The notes under the pieces were generated by a model that made no database searches, was not told the DNA's origin, and saw nothing but the letters and a program-made list of their open reading frames with translations. 41,386 nucleotides of DNA, from contig JAMPXO010000033.1 of assembly GCA_023701125.1 (NCBI GenBank), positions 1 to 41,386 of the forward strand, in the 5' to 3' direction. The position numbers were made by a program, and so were the translations under genes. This stretch comes from Vicinamibacteria bacterium. GTDB taxonomy: Bacteria; Acidobacteriota; Vicinamibacteria; Fen-336. Shown one piece after another: positions 10,940 through 20,486 of the stretch. Position 1 is the first letter of the stretch; each line of letters begins with the position of its first letter.

Positions 10940-11618
10940 CCCGAAGGCCGCGACGAGCCCGGCGCGGGTCATCTTCCTCGGGCCTCCGGGCGCGGGGAAG
11001 GGGACCCAGGCGGGTCTCGTTGCGCGCCATTTCGGGGTGCCGAAGATCTCGACCGGGGACATGCTGCGCGAGGCGATCGCGCAGAAGACCCCGCTCGGGC
11101 TCCAGGCCGGCCCGTTGATGGAAGAGGGCCGGCTGGTGCCGGACCCGCTCCTGATCGGCATCATCACCGACCGTCTCGCGCAGGCGGACTGCCAGGCCGG
11201 CTACGTGCTGGACGGCTTTCCGCGCACGCTGGCGCAGGCCGCGGGCTTCGGCTCGATGGCCGTCGGCCGCCAGTCGGGCGGGCTGCTGGTGCTCAACGTC
11301 GAGGTCCCGCGCGACGAGCTGCTGCGCCGCCTCTCCGGCCGCCGCTGGTGCCCCGAGTGCCAGGCCACGTTCCACGTCCACAATGACCCGCCGAAGCAGC
11401 CCGGCATCTGCGACCGCTGTGGTGCCGGCCTGATCCAGCGCGAGGACGACAAGGAGACCGCGGTCACGCGCCGGCTCCAGGAGTACGACGAGCGCACCGC
11501 GCCGCTGATCGGCTACTACCAGGAGCGCGGCGGCAAGGCCTTCCACACCGTCGACGGCTACCGCCCGGTGGACACCGTGTTCGCAGAGCTGAAGGGCATC
11601 GTGGAGGGCGCGCTGTGA
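10926..11618 (+). CDS. adk: Adenylate kinase, zinc-LID type
   Basis: Adenylate kinase interconverts ATP + AMP and 2 ADP. The P-loop GPPGAGKGT lies at residues 19-27, the AMP-binding segment ISTGDMLR at 41-48 and LDGFPRT at 95-101. The LID carries a four-cysteine zinc site (C142, C145, C162, C165), as in Gram-positive enzymes. GTG 10926 is chosen because GGAGGG stands just before it; GTG 10908 is an alternative adding six residues. The start overlaps secY and the stop overlaps map. The 230-residue length is about 15 longer than usual, mostly a short N-terminal extension. Confidence 0.95.
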   Translation: MVDASPKAATSPARVIFLGPPGAGKGTQAGLVARHFGVPKISTGDMLREAIAQKTPLGLQAGPLMEEGRLVPDPLLIGIITDRLAQADCQAGYVLDGFPRTLAQAAGFGSMAVGRQSGGLLVLNVEVPRDELLRRLSGRRWCPECQATFHVHNDPPKQPGICDRCGAGLIQREDDKETAVTRRLQEYDERTAPLIGYYQERGGKAFHTVDGYRPVDTVFAELKGIVEGAL

Positions 11619-12466
11619 GCGTCCAGAAGTCCTTCGCCGAGCTGGAAAAGATGCACCGCGCGTGCAGCATCGTCGTCGACACGCTGGCCGCGCTGGCGGA
11701 GGCGATCAAGCCCGGCATCAAGACCCGCGACCTCGATCGCATCGCTCGCGAGCGGATCGAGAAGGCTGGCGCGAAGCCCGCCTTCCTCGGCTACAAGGTG
11801 CGTGGCCTCGTGTACCCGGCGACGCTGTGCGTGGCGGTCAACGACGAGGTGGTCCACGGCATCCCCGGCGAGCGCCGGCTGGAGGAGGGCGACATCATCG
11901 GCCTCGACCTCGGCTGCGTCGTCGACGGCTTCTACGGTGATTCGGCGCGCACGTGCGGCGTCGGCCGGGTCAGCCCCGACGCCGAGAAGCTGATGCGGGT
12001 GACCGAGGAGTCGCTGCGCCGCGCGATCGCGCAGTGCACGCCGGGCAACCGGCTGGGCGACCTCGGCCACGCCGTGCAGAGCCACGCCGAGGCCCACGGC
12101 TTCACGGTCGTGCGCGAGTTCACCGGCCATGGCATCGGCACCCGGCTCCACGAGGAACCGCAGGTGCCGAACTACGGCAAGCCCGGCCGCGGCGCCCGCA
12201 TGAACCCGGGACTGTGCCTGGCGATCGAGCCGATGGTCAACGCCGGCGGGCCGGAGGTCGACGTCCAGGAGGACGGGTGGACTGTGGTGACGGCTGACGG
12301 TAGCCTGTCTGCCCACTTCGAGCTGTCGGTGGCGGTGATGCCCGAGGGACCGTGGGTGCTCTCGGATCCGTATCCCTATGGCGTCAATGGGCTCCGGCGC
12401 CGGGGTGAACCCGACGCCGGTCCCATGGGGGCTGCGCCCCCAAACCCCGGGCGGGCGGCGTCGTGA
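11615..12466 (+). CDS. map: Methionine aminopeptidase type I with an extra C-terminal tail
   Basis: MAP removes the initiator methionine from nascent proteins. All metal ligands are in place: D98, D109, H172, E205 and E236, with the substrate histidine H81 in EVVHGIPG. GTG 11615 overlaps the adk stop (GTGA). The family normally ends shortly after SAHFEH-type residues (here about 233-250). This protein continues some 33 residues more (251-283), rich in Gly, Pro, Arg and Ala, with no resemblance to the enzyme. Part of this tail is encoded by a palindromic element (12427-12441). Function should be unaffected because the catalytic core is complete. Confidence 0.96.
   Translation: MSVQKSFAELEKMHRACSIVVDTLAALAEAIKPGIKTRDLDRIARERIEKAGAKPAFLGYKVRGLVYPATLCVAVNDEVVHGIPGERRLEEGDIIGLDLGCVVDGFYGDSARTCGVGRVSPDAEKLMRVTEESLRRAIAQCTPGNRLGDLGHAVQSHAEAHGFTVVREFTGHGIGTRLHEEPQVPNYGKPGRGARMNPGLCLAIEPMVNAGGPEVDVQEDGWTVVTADGSLSAHFELSVAVMPEGPWVLSDPYPYGVNGLRRRGEPDAGPMGAAPPNPGRAAS
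12427..12441. repeat. GC-rich palindromic element inside the map 3' end
   Basis: GGGGGC TGC GCCCCC forms a perfect 6-base stem with a 3-base loop and is followed by AAACCCCGGGCGGG. It resembles the REP-like short palindromes scattered through some GC-rich genomes. Only one copy was noticed in this window. It lies in frame within the last codons of map and 27 bases before infA. Confidence 0.45.
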
Positions 12467-12467
12467 G

Positions 12468-12680
12468 ATGTCCGAAGGCCCAATACAAGTGAACGCGACG
12501 GTGGAAGAGGCACTGCCCAACGCGCTCTATCGCGTGCGGCTGGACGACGGGAAGCGGGAGGCGCTGTCAGCCCACGCGGCCTCGGCCAGCTTGCTGCGGC
12601 TGCTGCCGGGTGACCCGGTGGTGGTGGAGATCAGTGCCTACGACGCGACGCGCGGGCGCATCGTGCGCCGGCGCTCATGA
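12468..12680 (+). CDS. infA: Translation initiation factor IF-1, divergent loop
   Basis: This 70-residue OB-fold protein keeps IF-1 features at both ends (QVNATVEEALPNALYRVRLDDGK; LLPGDPVVVEISAYDATRGRIV). IF-1 binds the 30S A site during initiation. The stretch corresponding to the usual HISGKMRKN loop reads SAHAASASLL instead and has lost its basic residues. It starts at ATG 12468, one base after the map stop; GTG 12489 is a less likely alternative. Position between map and rpmJ is canonical. It may be a functionally altered IF-1, with another copy elsewhere. Confidence 0.9.
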   Translation: MSEGPIQVNATVEEALPNALYRVRLDDGKREALSAHAASASLLRLLPGDPVVVEISAYDATRGRIVRRRS

Positions 12681-12689
12681 GGTGACGAA

Positions 12690-12803
12690 GTGAAGGTCAG
12701 GTCGTCGGTCAAGAAGATCTGCGTGAAGTGCAAGGTGGTGCGCCGCCAGGGGGTGGTTCGCATCATTTGCGCCAACCAGAAGCACAAGCAGAGGCAGGGG
12801 TAA
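12690..12803 (+). CDS. rpmJ: 50S ribosomal protein L36, zinc type
   Basis: A 37-residue reading frame from GTG 12690 to TAA 12801-12803 reads [18 protein letters not shown] and ends with [12 protein letters not shown]. The C11-C14-C27-H32 set is the zinc ribbon of the standard L36. It lies between infA and rpsM as in most bacteria. GAGGTGACGAA precedes the start. It is very short, so automated callers may miss it. Confidence 0.95.
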   Translation: MKVRSSVKKICVKCKVVRRQGVVRIICANQKHKQRQG

Positions 12804-12809
12804 CGTAGA

Positions 12810-13184
12810 ATGGCGCGCATCGCAGGCGTGGACCTCCCGCGGCAGAAGCAGGTGGAAGTCGCCCTGACCTACATCTACGGCATCGGTGAGGCCCGCAGCA
12901 ACAAGATCCTGGGCCAGGCCGGCATCGACCCGACCGTGCGGGTCAAGGACCTGTCCGAGGAAGAGGTCAGCCGCATTGCCCGTATCCTCGAATCCGAGGG
13001 CGGGGTGGAGGGCGACCTCCGCAAGGACATTTCGCTCAACATCAAGAGGCTGATGGAAATCGGCTCGTACCGCGGGATGCGCCACCGGCGCAACCTGCCC
13101 GTGCGCGGGCAGCGCACTCACACCAACGCCCGCACCCGCAAGGGTCCGCGTCGTTCGATGACGCGGCCCGCGAAGAAGGCGTAG
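12810..13184 (+). CDS. rpsM: 30S ribosomal protein S13
   Basis: The 124-residue product begins [26 protein letters not shown] and contains [23 protein letters not shown], the C-terminal tail that reaches the P-site tRNA. S13 forms bridges B1a and B1b with the large subunit. The alpha-operon order rpsM-rpsK-rpsD-rpoA-rplQ begins here. Confidence 0.98.
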   Translation: MARIAGVDLPRQKQVEVALTYIYGIGEARSNKILGQAGIDPTVRVKDLSEEEVSRIARILESEGGVEGDLRKDISLNIKRLMEIGSYRGMRHRRNLPVRGQRTHTNARTRKGPRRSMTRPAKKA

Positions 13185-13194
13185 GAGCTCCGGA

Positions 13195-13599
13195 ATGACG
13201 ACGACGAACACCAAGGCGCCGGCCAAGAAGGGCAAGCGCGAGAAGAAGCACGTGGCGCATGGCATCGCCTACGTGCACGCTTCCTTCAACAACACCCTGA
13301 TCACGATCACGGACCTCGAGGGGAACGTGGTGACGTGGTCCAGCTCGGGCTCGCTCGGATTCAAGGGCTCGCGCAAGGGCACGCCCTTCGCCGCCCAGCA
13401 GGCCGCCACGGCGGCCGCGACCGCGGCCAAGGACGGCGCCGGCCTGCGCGCGGTGGACGTGCGCGTGAAGGGCCCGGGCAGCGGCCGCGAGTCGGCCGTG
13501 CGAGCGATCCAGGCAGTCGGGATCGAAATCAAGTCGATCCGCGACGTCACCCCGATTCCGCACAACGGCTGCCGGCCGCCCAAGCGGCGCCGGGTCTAG
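13195..13599 (+). CDS. rpsK: 30S ribosomal protein S11
   Basis: A 134-residue S11: after a lysine-rich leader (residues 1-20) come [18 protein letters not shown], the [28 protein letters not shown] segment and the signature [16 protein letters not shown]. The C-terminus ends in the standard [15 protein letters not shown]11 lies on the platform near the mRNA exit. GGAGCTCCGGA precedes ATG 13195. Confidence 0.98.
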   Translation: MTTTNTKAPAKKGKREKKHVAHGIAYVHASFNNTLITITDLEGNVVTWSSSGSLGFKGSRKGTPFAAQQAATAAATAAKDGAGLRAVDVRVKGPGSGRESAVRAIQAVGIEIKSIRDVTPIPHNGCRPPKRRRV

Positions 13600-13612
13600 A
13601 GGAGAACGAGAA

Positions 13613-14248
13613 GTGGCCAGGTACATCGGATCCGTCTGCCGGCTCTGCCGCCGGGAGGGCATGAAGCTCTTCCTCAAGGGCGACCGCTGCTTCACGGACA
13701 AGTGCGCGATCGAGAAGCGCAACTACGCCCCGGGCCAGCACGGCAAGGGCGTGCGCACCAAGCAGAAGCTGCAGGGCTACGGCCTCCAGCTCCGCGAGAA
13801 GCAGAAGGTCAAGCGGCTGTACGGCATGCTCGAGGGCCAGTTCGGCCTCTTCTTCCAGCGCGCGACCCAGGAGAAGGGCGTCTCCGGCGAGCTGCTGCTC
13901 GCCAAGCTGGAGCGCCGTCTCGACAACGTCGCCTATCGTCTCGGCTTCGGCTCCTCGCGGTCGCAGGCGCGCCAGCTGGTGCGCCACGGCCACGTGCGAG
14001 TGAACGACCGCAAGGTCGACGTGCCCTCGTTCCAGGTCCGTCCGGGCGACCTGGTGTCGCTGTCGGCCGCAGCGGCCAAGAACGCGCAGGTTGCGGCATC
14101 GCTCGAGTCCGTCAAGGGCCGCGGCGTGCCGAAGTGGCTCGAGCTCGACGCTGCCGCGTTCAAGGGCAAGGTCAGCGCGCTCCCCGCGCGGGACGACATC
14201 AACTTCCCGATCCAGGAGCAGCTCATCGTCGAGCTGTACTCCAAGTAG
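13613..14248 (+). CDS. rpsD: 30S ribosomal protein S4, zinc-cysteine form
   Basis: A GTG start behind GAGGAGAACGAGAA gives 211 residues. Four N-terminal cysteines (C9, C12, C26, C31) form the zinc-knuckle of the C+ version of S4. The body contains [33 protein letters not shown] and the S4 RNA-binding domain [31 protein letters not shown]4 nucleates 30S assembly and contributes to proofreading. Presence of the C+ form, along with zinc S14 and L36, suggests no zinc-sparing replacements in this operon. Confidence 0.97.
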   Translation: MARYIGSVCRLCRREGMKLFLKGDRCFTDKCAIEKRNYAPGQHGKGVRTKQKLQGYGLQLREKQKVKRLYGMLEGQFGLFFQRATQEKGVSGELLLAKLERRLDNVAYRLGFGSSRSQARQLVRHGHVRVNDRKVDVPSFQVRPGDLVSLSAAAAKNAQVAASLESVKGRGVPKWLELDAAAFKGKVSALPARDDINFPIQEQLIVELYSK

Positions 14249-14298
14249 TCGCAGCGGTTCGGACCCGGGCCGAAAGAGCAAGAGAGGACAGTCAGAAC

Positions 14299-15276
<978 letters not shown>

Positions 15277-15320
15277 CGGGCCGCTCTCAGGAAAGTCCAG
15301 GGGAAGAAAAGAAAGACGCC

Positions 15321-15890
15321 ATGAGACACCGCGCCGCGCACCGCAAGCTGGGGCGCACCTCGTCGCACCGCCTCGCGCTGCTGCGTAACCTCGCCACAGC
15401 GCTGTTCGACAAGGAGCGCATCCGCACCACGCTGCCCAAGGCCAAGGAGCTCCGGCCCTGGGCCGAGAAGCTGATCACGCTCGCCAAGCGCGAGGACGGC
15501 CGGGTTCACGCCCGCCGCCTCGTGTCGCGCGACGTGCAGGACGCCGCCGTGGCCAAGAAGCTGTTCGACACGCTGGCCCCGCGCTTCGCCTCGCGGCCGG
15601 GGGGCTACACCCGCATCCTCAAGCTGGGCGCCCGCAAGGGCGACGGCGCCGAGATGGCGATCATCGAGCTGATCGGCTCGGAGTTCCAGCCGGGCAAGAA
15701 GGAGGCCGCCAAGAAGGAGGCCGAGAAGCCCGCGAAGGAAGAGGCGAAGGCCGCCGACAAGCCCGCCAAGGCCGACAAGCCGAAGGCGGAGAAGAAGGCG
15801 AAGGCCGACAAGCCCGCCAAGGCCGAGGCCAAGCCGAAGGCCGAGAAGAAGCCGGCGACTCGCAAGAAGAAGGCGGACGCCGCGGAGTAG
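15321..15890 (+). CDS. rplQ: 50S ribosomal protein L17 with a long charged tail
   Basis: ATG 15321 begins with the L17 opening [24 protein letters not shown] and contains [29 protein letters not shown]. The core ends near residue 122. The remaining 65 or so residues are a low-complexity run of Lys, Ala, Glu, Asp and Pro with repeats of KADKPAK. E. coli L17 is 127 residues, so this tail is extra; similar tails occur in some other phyla. It is the last gene of the superoperon and is followed by a terminator. Confidence 0.97.
   Translation: MRHRAAHRKLGRTSSHRLALLRNLATALFDKERIRTTLPKAKELRPWAEKLITLAKREDGRVHARRLVSRDVQDAAVAKKLFDTLAPRFASRPGGYTRILKLGARKGDGAEMAIIELIGSEFQPGKKEAAKKEAEKPAKEEAKAADKPAKADKPKAEKKAKADKPAKAEAKPKAEKKPATRKKKADAAE
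15753..15826 (+). repeat. Direct repeat within the L17 tail
   Basis: A 23-base unit starting GCCGACAAGCCCGCCAAGG occurs at 15753-15775 and again at 15804-15826, encoding the repeated ADKPAKA peptide. It probably reflects tandem growth of the low-complexity tail. Confidence 0.6.
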
Positions 15891-15921
15891 TCCGCCCCCG
15901 GAGCCACCCACCGCTCCCGTT

Positions 15922-15964
15922 CTCGGGACCGTCCCCACGCCGGGGCCGGTCCCGAGTTCTTTTT
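15922..15964 (+). terminator. Intrinsic terminator of the ribosomal superoperon
   Basis: A perfect 10-base stem, CTCGGGACCG (15922-15931) and CGGTCCCGAG (15947-15956), encloses an inner CCCC/GGGG helix and is followed directly by TTCTTTTT (15957-15964). It stands 32 bases after the rplQ stop. On the opposite strand there is no T-run after the hairpin, so it serves only the + strand operon. Confidence 0.93.
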
Positions 15965-15987
15965 CGGGGCCTCGGGGCCTCGGGGCT
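15965..15987. repeat. Short tandem repeat CGGGGCCT
   Basis: Nearly three copies of the 8-base unit CGGGGCCT (15965-15972, 15973-15980, 15981-15987) lie between the terminator and the stop codon of the convergent TonB-domain gene. No function is evident. Confidence 0.5.
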
Positions 15988-17464
15988 ACGGGAGGCGCTC
16001 GACGCGGGCCGTGGCCTGGTCCGCGGCGAACGTGAAGTGGGCGCGCAAGCCGATCCGCTCGGTGTTGAGGCGTCGGAACTTCCAGCTCTGGACCGCCGAG
16101 CGGGCCGCCGCGACCAGCTCGGGGGCGCCGCCGACCTCCTGCACGAGCACGTCGCCCGCGCCGTCCACGGAGAACGTGACCACCGCGGACCCGGACACGC
16201 CCGCCATCCGGGCCAGTGGCGGCACGACCGGGCGACGGCCCTCGATCAGGTCGGGGATGTTGGGACCGAGCGTCACGTCGCGCACGGCCGACACGCCTGA
16301 CTCCGGCACCATCGGCGCAGGGGGCGTCGCCGCGACCGCGGGTGCGGGCGTCGGCCGCGCGGCGGCGGGCACCACTTCTTCCTGGGGACCGCGAGCGACG
16401 ACCGGGGCAGGACGGGCCGGCGCCGCGGGAGCGGGCGTGCTCGGCCGGGCCGCCGGGGTGGCGCTCGGGACCGGTGGCGGGGCCGGGCTCGGCTGGGCCA
16501 CGGGCGGGGCACCCGGGGTCGGGGCCGCGGACGGAGGCGTCACCGGCGCGCGGGACGACGGTGCCGCCGGCGTGGCCTGCGGCGCAGGAGTCGGCGCCGC
16601 GGCGGCAGTGGGAGTGGTGGTCGGCGTGGCCGCGATCGTCTCGGGCGCCGGTGCGGGCTCCGGCGTCGCCGTCGAAGCCGCCGCCGAGGCGGCCTCGAGG
16701 GTGGCCGCGGGCACGGGCCGCGGCTCGGACAACCGGAGCGTGACGCGGCCACTGTCGCCGGGCTTCGCCGGCGGCACGAACTCCGCCGCGAGCCGGACGA
16801 GCAGTGCCGGCTCGCCATCGCGGGCGGCGAACCGCCACGTGCGCAGCGCCTGCAGCAGCGCCTCCGACGGCCCGGGGCCGCCGTCGGTGATCTGAGCCTC
16901 CTGCAGCGAGCCGTCCGCGGCGATCAGCAGCAGCGCACCCGCCGCCTCGGCCTTCGCAAGGCCCGCCGGCACGACAGGCACCGCACCCGTGCGCAGCTCG
17001 GGCACACCCTGCGCCCGGATCGTCTCCGGCAGCTTGATCGCGAACGTGATCGGCACCGACAGTCGCACGCTGACGGGCCTGCCCTCCGCCCGCGTCGGCT
17101 CGTACGTCCACTGCCGCACCGCGGCCAGCGCCGCGTCGTCGAAGGGCGGCACGCTGCGCACGACCTCCGCGAAGGCGACCCGGCCCTCCGCGTCGATCAC
17201 GATCTCCAGGATCACGATCCCGCGCAGGCCCGCGGCCACGGCCTCGGCGGGGTACTCCGGCATCACGAAGTGGGTGCGGCGGGGGACCGGCACCTCGCTG
17301 CCCGCCAACCGTGGTGAGGCAGGCGCGGCGGCCTGCTCCGGAGTGGCGGCCGGCTCCTGTGGGGCGGCCGGCTCCTGAGCGCCGGCAAGGCCGGCCGTCA
17401 ACACGACCAGGGCGCAGGTCGCGCCCGCGATCAGCGGCGACCGGCCAGGCCGGCGGCCGGTCAC
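15986..17464 (-). CDS. Secreted protein with several TonB C-terminal-like domains
   Basis: The 492-residue product starts at GTG 17464, overlapping the stop of the upstream EF-G paralogue (GTGA). An N-terminal signal peptide is likely (RRPGRSP, a hydrophobic run at 11-27, AGAQ cleavage region). A clear TonB-C domain spans about 66-143 ([33 protein letters not shown]). A weaker, shortened one lies at 176-230 ([14 protein letters not shown]). A Pro/Ala/Thr linker covers 250-385. A third fold-like segment lies at 410-480 ([28 protein letters not shown]). Classical TonB has one such domain and an N-terminal membrane anchor; here the anchor may be cleaved. Role unknown; an envelope partner of TonB-like systems is a guess. 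Confidence 0.82.
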   Translation of the reverse strand: MTGRRPGRSPLIAGATCALVVLTAGLAGAQEPAAPQEPAATPEQAAAPASPRLAGSEVPVPRRTHFVMPEYPAEAVAAGLRGIVILEIVIDAEGRVAFAEVVRSVPPFDDAALAAVRQWTYEPTRAEGRPVSVRLSVPITFAIKLPETIRAQGVPELRTGAVPVVPAGLAKAEAAGALLLIAADGSLQEAQITDGGPGPSEALLQALRTWRFAARDGEPALLVRLAAEFVPPAKPGDSGRVTLRLSEPRPVPAATLEAASAAASTATPEPAPAPETIAATPTTTPTAAAAPTPAPQATPAAPSSRAPVTPPSAAPTPGAPPVAQPSPAPPPVPSATPAARPSTPAPAAPARPAPVVARGPQEEVVPAAARPTPAPAVAATPPAPMVPESGVSAVRDVTLGPNIPDLIEGRRPVVPPLARMAGVSGSAVVTFSVDGAGDVLVQEVGGAPELVAAARSAVQSWKFRRLNTERIGLRAHFTFAADQATARVERLP

Positions 17465-19557
17465 GCCTCCTCCTTGACTTCTCCGCGCTCGGCCTTGGCC
17501 GTGGCGATCACCTTCTCCTGCAGGTGGCTCGGCACCTCGTCGTAGTGCGAGAACTCGACGTGGTAGGTGCCGCGACCGCCCGTCATCGAGGTCAGCGTCG
17601 CGTCGTAGCCGATCATCTCGGCCATCGGCACCTCGGCCCGGATCGACTGCCCGCCCGCGCGCGGCTCCATGCCCTGCGGCCGACCGCGGCGCGACGACAG
17701 GTCGCCCATCACCGCGCCCGCGTACTCGTCGGGCACGTGCACGTCGACCTTCAGCACCGGCTCGAGCAGCGTCGGCCGGCACTTGGCCACCGCGTCCTTG
17801 AAGCCGAGCGAGCCGGCGATCTTGAACGCCATCTCGGACGAGTCGACGTCGTGGTACTGGCCGTCGTAGAGCTCGACCTGGAAGTCGACCATCGGGTAGC
17901 CGGCGAGGAACCCGCGCAGGCGCGTTTCCTGGATGCCCTTCTCGACCGCGGGGATGTAGTTGCGCGGGATCGAGCCGCCGAAGATGTCGTCGACGAACTT
18001 GAAGTCCTCGCCCCGGGCGAGCGGCTTCATCCGGATCTTGCAGTCGGCGAACTGCCCGTGGCCGCCCGTCTGCTTCTTGTGGCGCCCGTGGCCCTCGGCG
18101 GCGGCCTTGATGGTCTCCCGGTACGGGATCTTGGGCCGCTTCAGGTTGACCTCGACCCGGTACCGCTTGCGCAGCCGGGCCACGATCACCTCGACGTGGA
18201 GCTGGCCCATGCCCGAAAGCAGCATCTCGTGGGTCTGCAGGTCGCGCGAGACGCGCAGCACGGGGTCCTCTTCGGCCAGCCGCTGCAGCGAGCTCGAGAT
18301 CTTGTCCTCGTCGCCGCGGGTCTTGGGCTCGATCGCGAAGGTCGTCGCCGGCTCCGCGAACACCATCGGCGCGAACTTCACGGGCGCCGCCTTGTCGGCC
18401 AGCGTGTCGTTGGTCAGCGTGTCCTTGAGCTTGGCGATGGCGCCGATGTCGCCGGAGCGCAGCGCCGTCACGGGCGTCGTCGTCTTGCCCTGCAGCGCGA
18501 ACAGCGCGCCGATCCGCTCGACCACGTCGCGCGAGGCGTTGTAGACGCTGCCGTCCGCCTTCAGCTCGCCCGACACCACGCGCACCATCGAGATGCGGCC
18601 GGCGTGGGGGTCGACCATCGTCTTCCACACGAACGCGGAGAACGGGTCGTCCGCGGCGGCACTGCGCATCACCTCCGCACCGGCGGCGTCGACGCCCGTC
18701 CAGGCCCCGCGATCATCCGGCGACGGCAACAGGTCGACGATCGCGTCGAGGATCGGGTGCATGCCGACGTTGCGCAGGGACGAGGCCGGCAGCACCGGGA
18801 ACAGCTTCTGCTGCAGCACGCTCTGGCGCAGGCCCTTGACCAGGTCGGCGAACGGCAGGTTGCCCTGCGAGAAGAACTCCTCCATCAGGCCCTCGTCGAT
18901 CTCGGCCACCATCTCGACGAGTTGGGCGTGGGCCGCGGCCTCCGCGGCCCTCAGCGTGTCGGGCACGTCCGTCTGCTCGAACTTGCCGCTCTGGTCGTCG
19001 GCGTAGACGTCGGCCTTGTCCGTCTCCAGGTCGGCGACGCCCTTGAAGTCCTTCTCCTCGGCCAGCGGCACCGCGATCGGCACCACGCCGCGCCCGAAGG
19101 CGGAGCGCAGCGACTCGAGCGTGCGCTCGAAGGAGGCGCGCTCGCGGTCCTCGCGGTTGACCACGATCAGCCGCGGCAGCCCGTACTCCTCGGCCAGGCG
19201 CCAGGCTTTCTCGGTCTGCACCTCGACGCCGGCCACCGCGTCGACCACGATGATCGCCGCGTCCGCGGCGCGCAGCGCGGCTTGCGCCTCGGCCACGAAG
19301 TTCGCGTAGCCGGGCGCGTCGATCAGGTTGATCCGCGTCTTCTTCCACTCGCCCCAGCCGACCGCCGCCTGCAGGCTGATCTTGCGTTCGATCTCGTCGG
19401 CGTCGAAGTCGGTGATCGCGGTGCCGTCGTCGACACGGCCCAGCCGCGTCGTGGCTCCCATGTCGAACAGCAGGGCCGCCACCAGCGAGGTTTTGCCGCA
19501 ACCTCCATGGCCGACGACGGCGACGTTGCGGACAGCCGATGCATCCCAGGTCTTCAT
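17461..19557 (-). CDS. fusA2: Elongation factor G paralogue (EF-G-2 family)
   Basis: This 698-residue translational GTPase has all EF-G domains: P-loop GHGGCGKT (16-23), domain IV motif [11 protein letters not shown], and the C-terminal [17 protein letters not shown]. It matches the Thermus EF-G-2 type more than the main EF-G. The G3 motif is DAPGY (80-84), with tyrosine where EF-G and EF-Tu have the catalytic histidine, and the G4 motif is NRED instead of NKxD. ATG 19557 is chosen because GGAGGGG stands just before it; an in-frame ATG at 19587 lacks this. The main fusA is not in the window. The TonB-domain gene is translationally coupled downstream. The cellular task of EF-G-2 proteins is not settled. 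Confidence 0.93.
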   Translation of the reverse strand: MKTWDASAVRNVAVVGHGGCGKTSLVAALLFDMGATTRLGRVDDGTAITDFDADEIERKISLQAAVGWGEWKKTRINLIDAPGYANFVAEAQAALRAADAAIIVVDAVAGVEVQTEKAWRLAEEYGLPRLIVVNREDRERASFERTLESLRSAFGRGVVPIAVPLAEEKDFKGVADLETDKADVYADDQSGKFEQTDVPDTLRAAEAAAHAQLVEMVAEIDEGLMEEFFSQGNLPFADLVKGLRQSVLQQKLFPVLPASSLRNVGMHPILDAIVDLLPSPDDRGAWTGVDAAGAEVMRSAAADDPFSAFVWKTMVDPHAGRISMVRVVSGELKADGSVYNASRDVVERIGALFALQGKTTTPVTALRSGDIGAIAKLKDTLTNDTLADKAAPVKFAPMVFAEPATTFAIEPKTRGDEDKISSSLQRLAEEDPVLRVSRDLQTHEMLLSGMGQLHVEVIVARLRKRYRVEVNLKRPKIPYRETIKAAAEGHGRHKKQTGGHGQFADCKIRMKPLARGEDFKFVDDIFGGSIPRNYIPAVEKGIQETRLRGFLAGYPMVDFQVELYDGQYHDVDSSEMAFKIAGSLGFKDAVAKCRPTLLEPVLKVDVHVPDEYAGAVMGDLSSRRGRPQGMEPRAGGQSIRAEVPMAEMIGYDATLTSMTGGRGTYHVEFSHYDEVPSHLQEKVIATAKAERGEVKEEA

Positions 19558-19582
19558 GTCCCCTCCGCGCAGATCGCCGTCG

Positions 19583-19588
19583 ATCATA
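19583..19588 (-). promoter_or_regulatory. Candidate -10 element for the EF-G-2 gene
   Basis: TATGAT (read on the minus strand, 19588 to 19583) lies 25 bases before the ATG of the EF-G paralogue and ahead of its GGAGGGG ribosome binding site. It is AT-rich in an otherwise GC-rich gap. No good -35 hexamer is visible at 16-18 bases, so this is only a candidate. Confidence 0.4.
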
Positions 19589-19652
19589 CCTCCGCGGCCG
19601 GGCTCGTCCCGGGCCCCGGGCGGGCTCTCCCGCGGGGGTTAAGATCCCCCCA

Positions 19653-20486
19653 GTGATCGCCCTGCGCCGCGCCAGCGTGCTCGCCGCCGACGCCGCCTCC
19701 GTGAGCGGGGGCCGGGCCTCGCGCGGCCTCACGGGCGGCCTCGCGGTGGCCTCGGCCGCGCGTGTGGGGTGGAACTCGCCGGTCTCGCCGGAGCCGCTGC
19801 CGGCGGCCGAGCTGGACGCGCTCGGATCGGCCCTGCGCGAGGTCGCCGTCGCGGCCGGGGTCCGGGCGACGCGCGCGACCGTCCTGCTGCCCGACTACGC
19901 CGGTGCGGTGCTGGTGCTGGATCGCGAGCGCGGCGTCGACCTGGCCGAGCACGCGCGTTTCCGGCTGGCCGCCTCGCTCGACGCTGCCGTCGCCGACCTG
20001 GTCGCCCGGGTCGCGCCGGCGCCCGGCGGACGGCTGCTCGCGATCGCCCTGCGCCGCGACACTCTCGTGAGCTACCAGGCCGCGATCGCCGCGGCTGGCC
20101 TGGCCTCGGCCGCGATCAGCTTCACGGCCTTCGCGGCGCTGGCCGCGCTGCCCGCGGCCTCCGCCCCAGTGACCGTCGACCTCGTCCTGGGCGACGCCGC
20201 CGGCACGCTGTTCGGGTGGAATGGCGGCCGCCTGGCCAGCGCGCGCTGTCGCCTGCGTGACCCGGGAGCGGACGACGCGCCCCGCTGGCACGCGGAGATC
20301 CGTCGCACCGCCGCCCTGCTCGGAGCCGAGCCGGGTCGGGTGCGGGTGCTGGGCCCCGGGGCCGCGCGACTGGGGGCCGCCCTGGTCGGCCTCGGCCTGC
20401 AGGTGCGGGTAGGGCTGCCCCGTCTCCAGGTCGACGTGCCCGGCGTCGCCGGCGAAGACCTGCTGTGGCCGGCGGCGCTGGCATGA
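19653..20486 (+). CDS. PilM/GspL-like inner-membrane platform protein
   Basis: The predicted 277-residue product from GTG 19653 resembles the actin-like ATPase fold of PilM or the cytoplasmic part of GspL only weakly. The assignment leans on gene order: three coupled small genes follow with PilN-, PilO- and PilP-like layouts. Visible features are an LLPDYAGAVLVLDRERGVDL segment, typical of PilM domain 1 (the LP-D and L-D pattern), and a glycine-rich VLGPGAARLGAALVGLGLQV near the end. No Shine-Dalgarno sequence precedes the GTG, and TAAGAT (19640-19645) ends seven bases upstream, so translation might be leaderless. A few other starts are possible further upstream, but they overlap the divergent EF-G-2 promoter region. 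Confidence 0.55.
   Translation: MIALRRASVLAADAASVSGGRASRGLTGGLAVASAARVGWNSPVSPEPLPAAELDALGSALREVAVAAGVRATRATVLLPDYAGAVLVLDRERGVDLAEHARFRLAASLDAAVADLVARVAPAPGGRLLAIALRRDTLVSYQAAIAAAGLASAAISFTAFAALAALPAASAPVTVDLVLGDAAGTLFGWNGGRLASARCRLRDPGADDAPRWHAEIRRTAALLGAEPGRVRVLGPGAARLGAALVGLGLQVRVGLPRLQVDVPGVAGEDLLWPAALA

Noticed and set aside
8807-11167. Long minus-strand open frame across rpmD, rplO, secY and adk
   Set aside because: Shadow of well-supported genes; compositionally biased translation without domains.
15753-15826. Direct repeats as a CRISPR array
   Set aside because: Only two copies, in frame within the rplQ tail and encoding low-complexity peptide.
15986-18628. The TonB-domain gene extended upstream through the EF-G paralogue
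   Set aside because: The upstream part is an out-of-frame reading of EF-G; signal peptide and GTG at 17464 give a sensible start.
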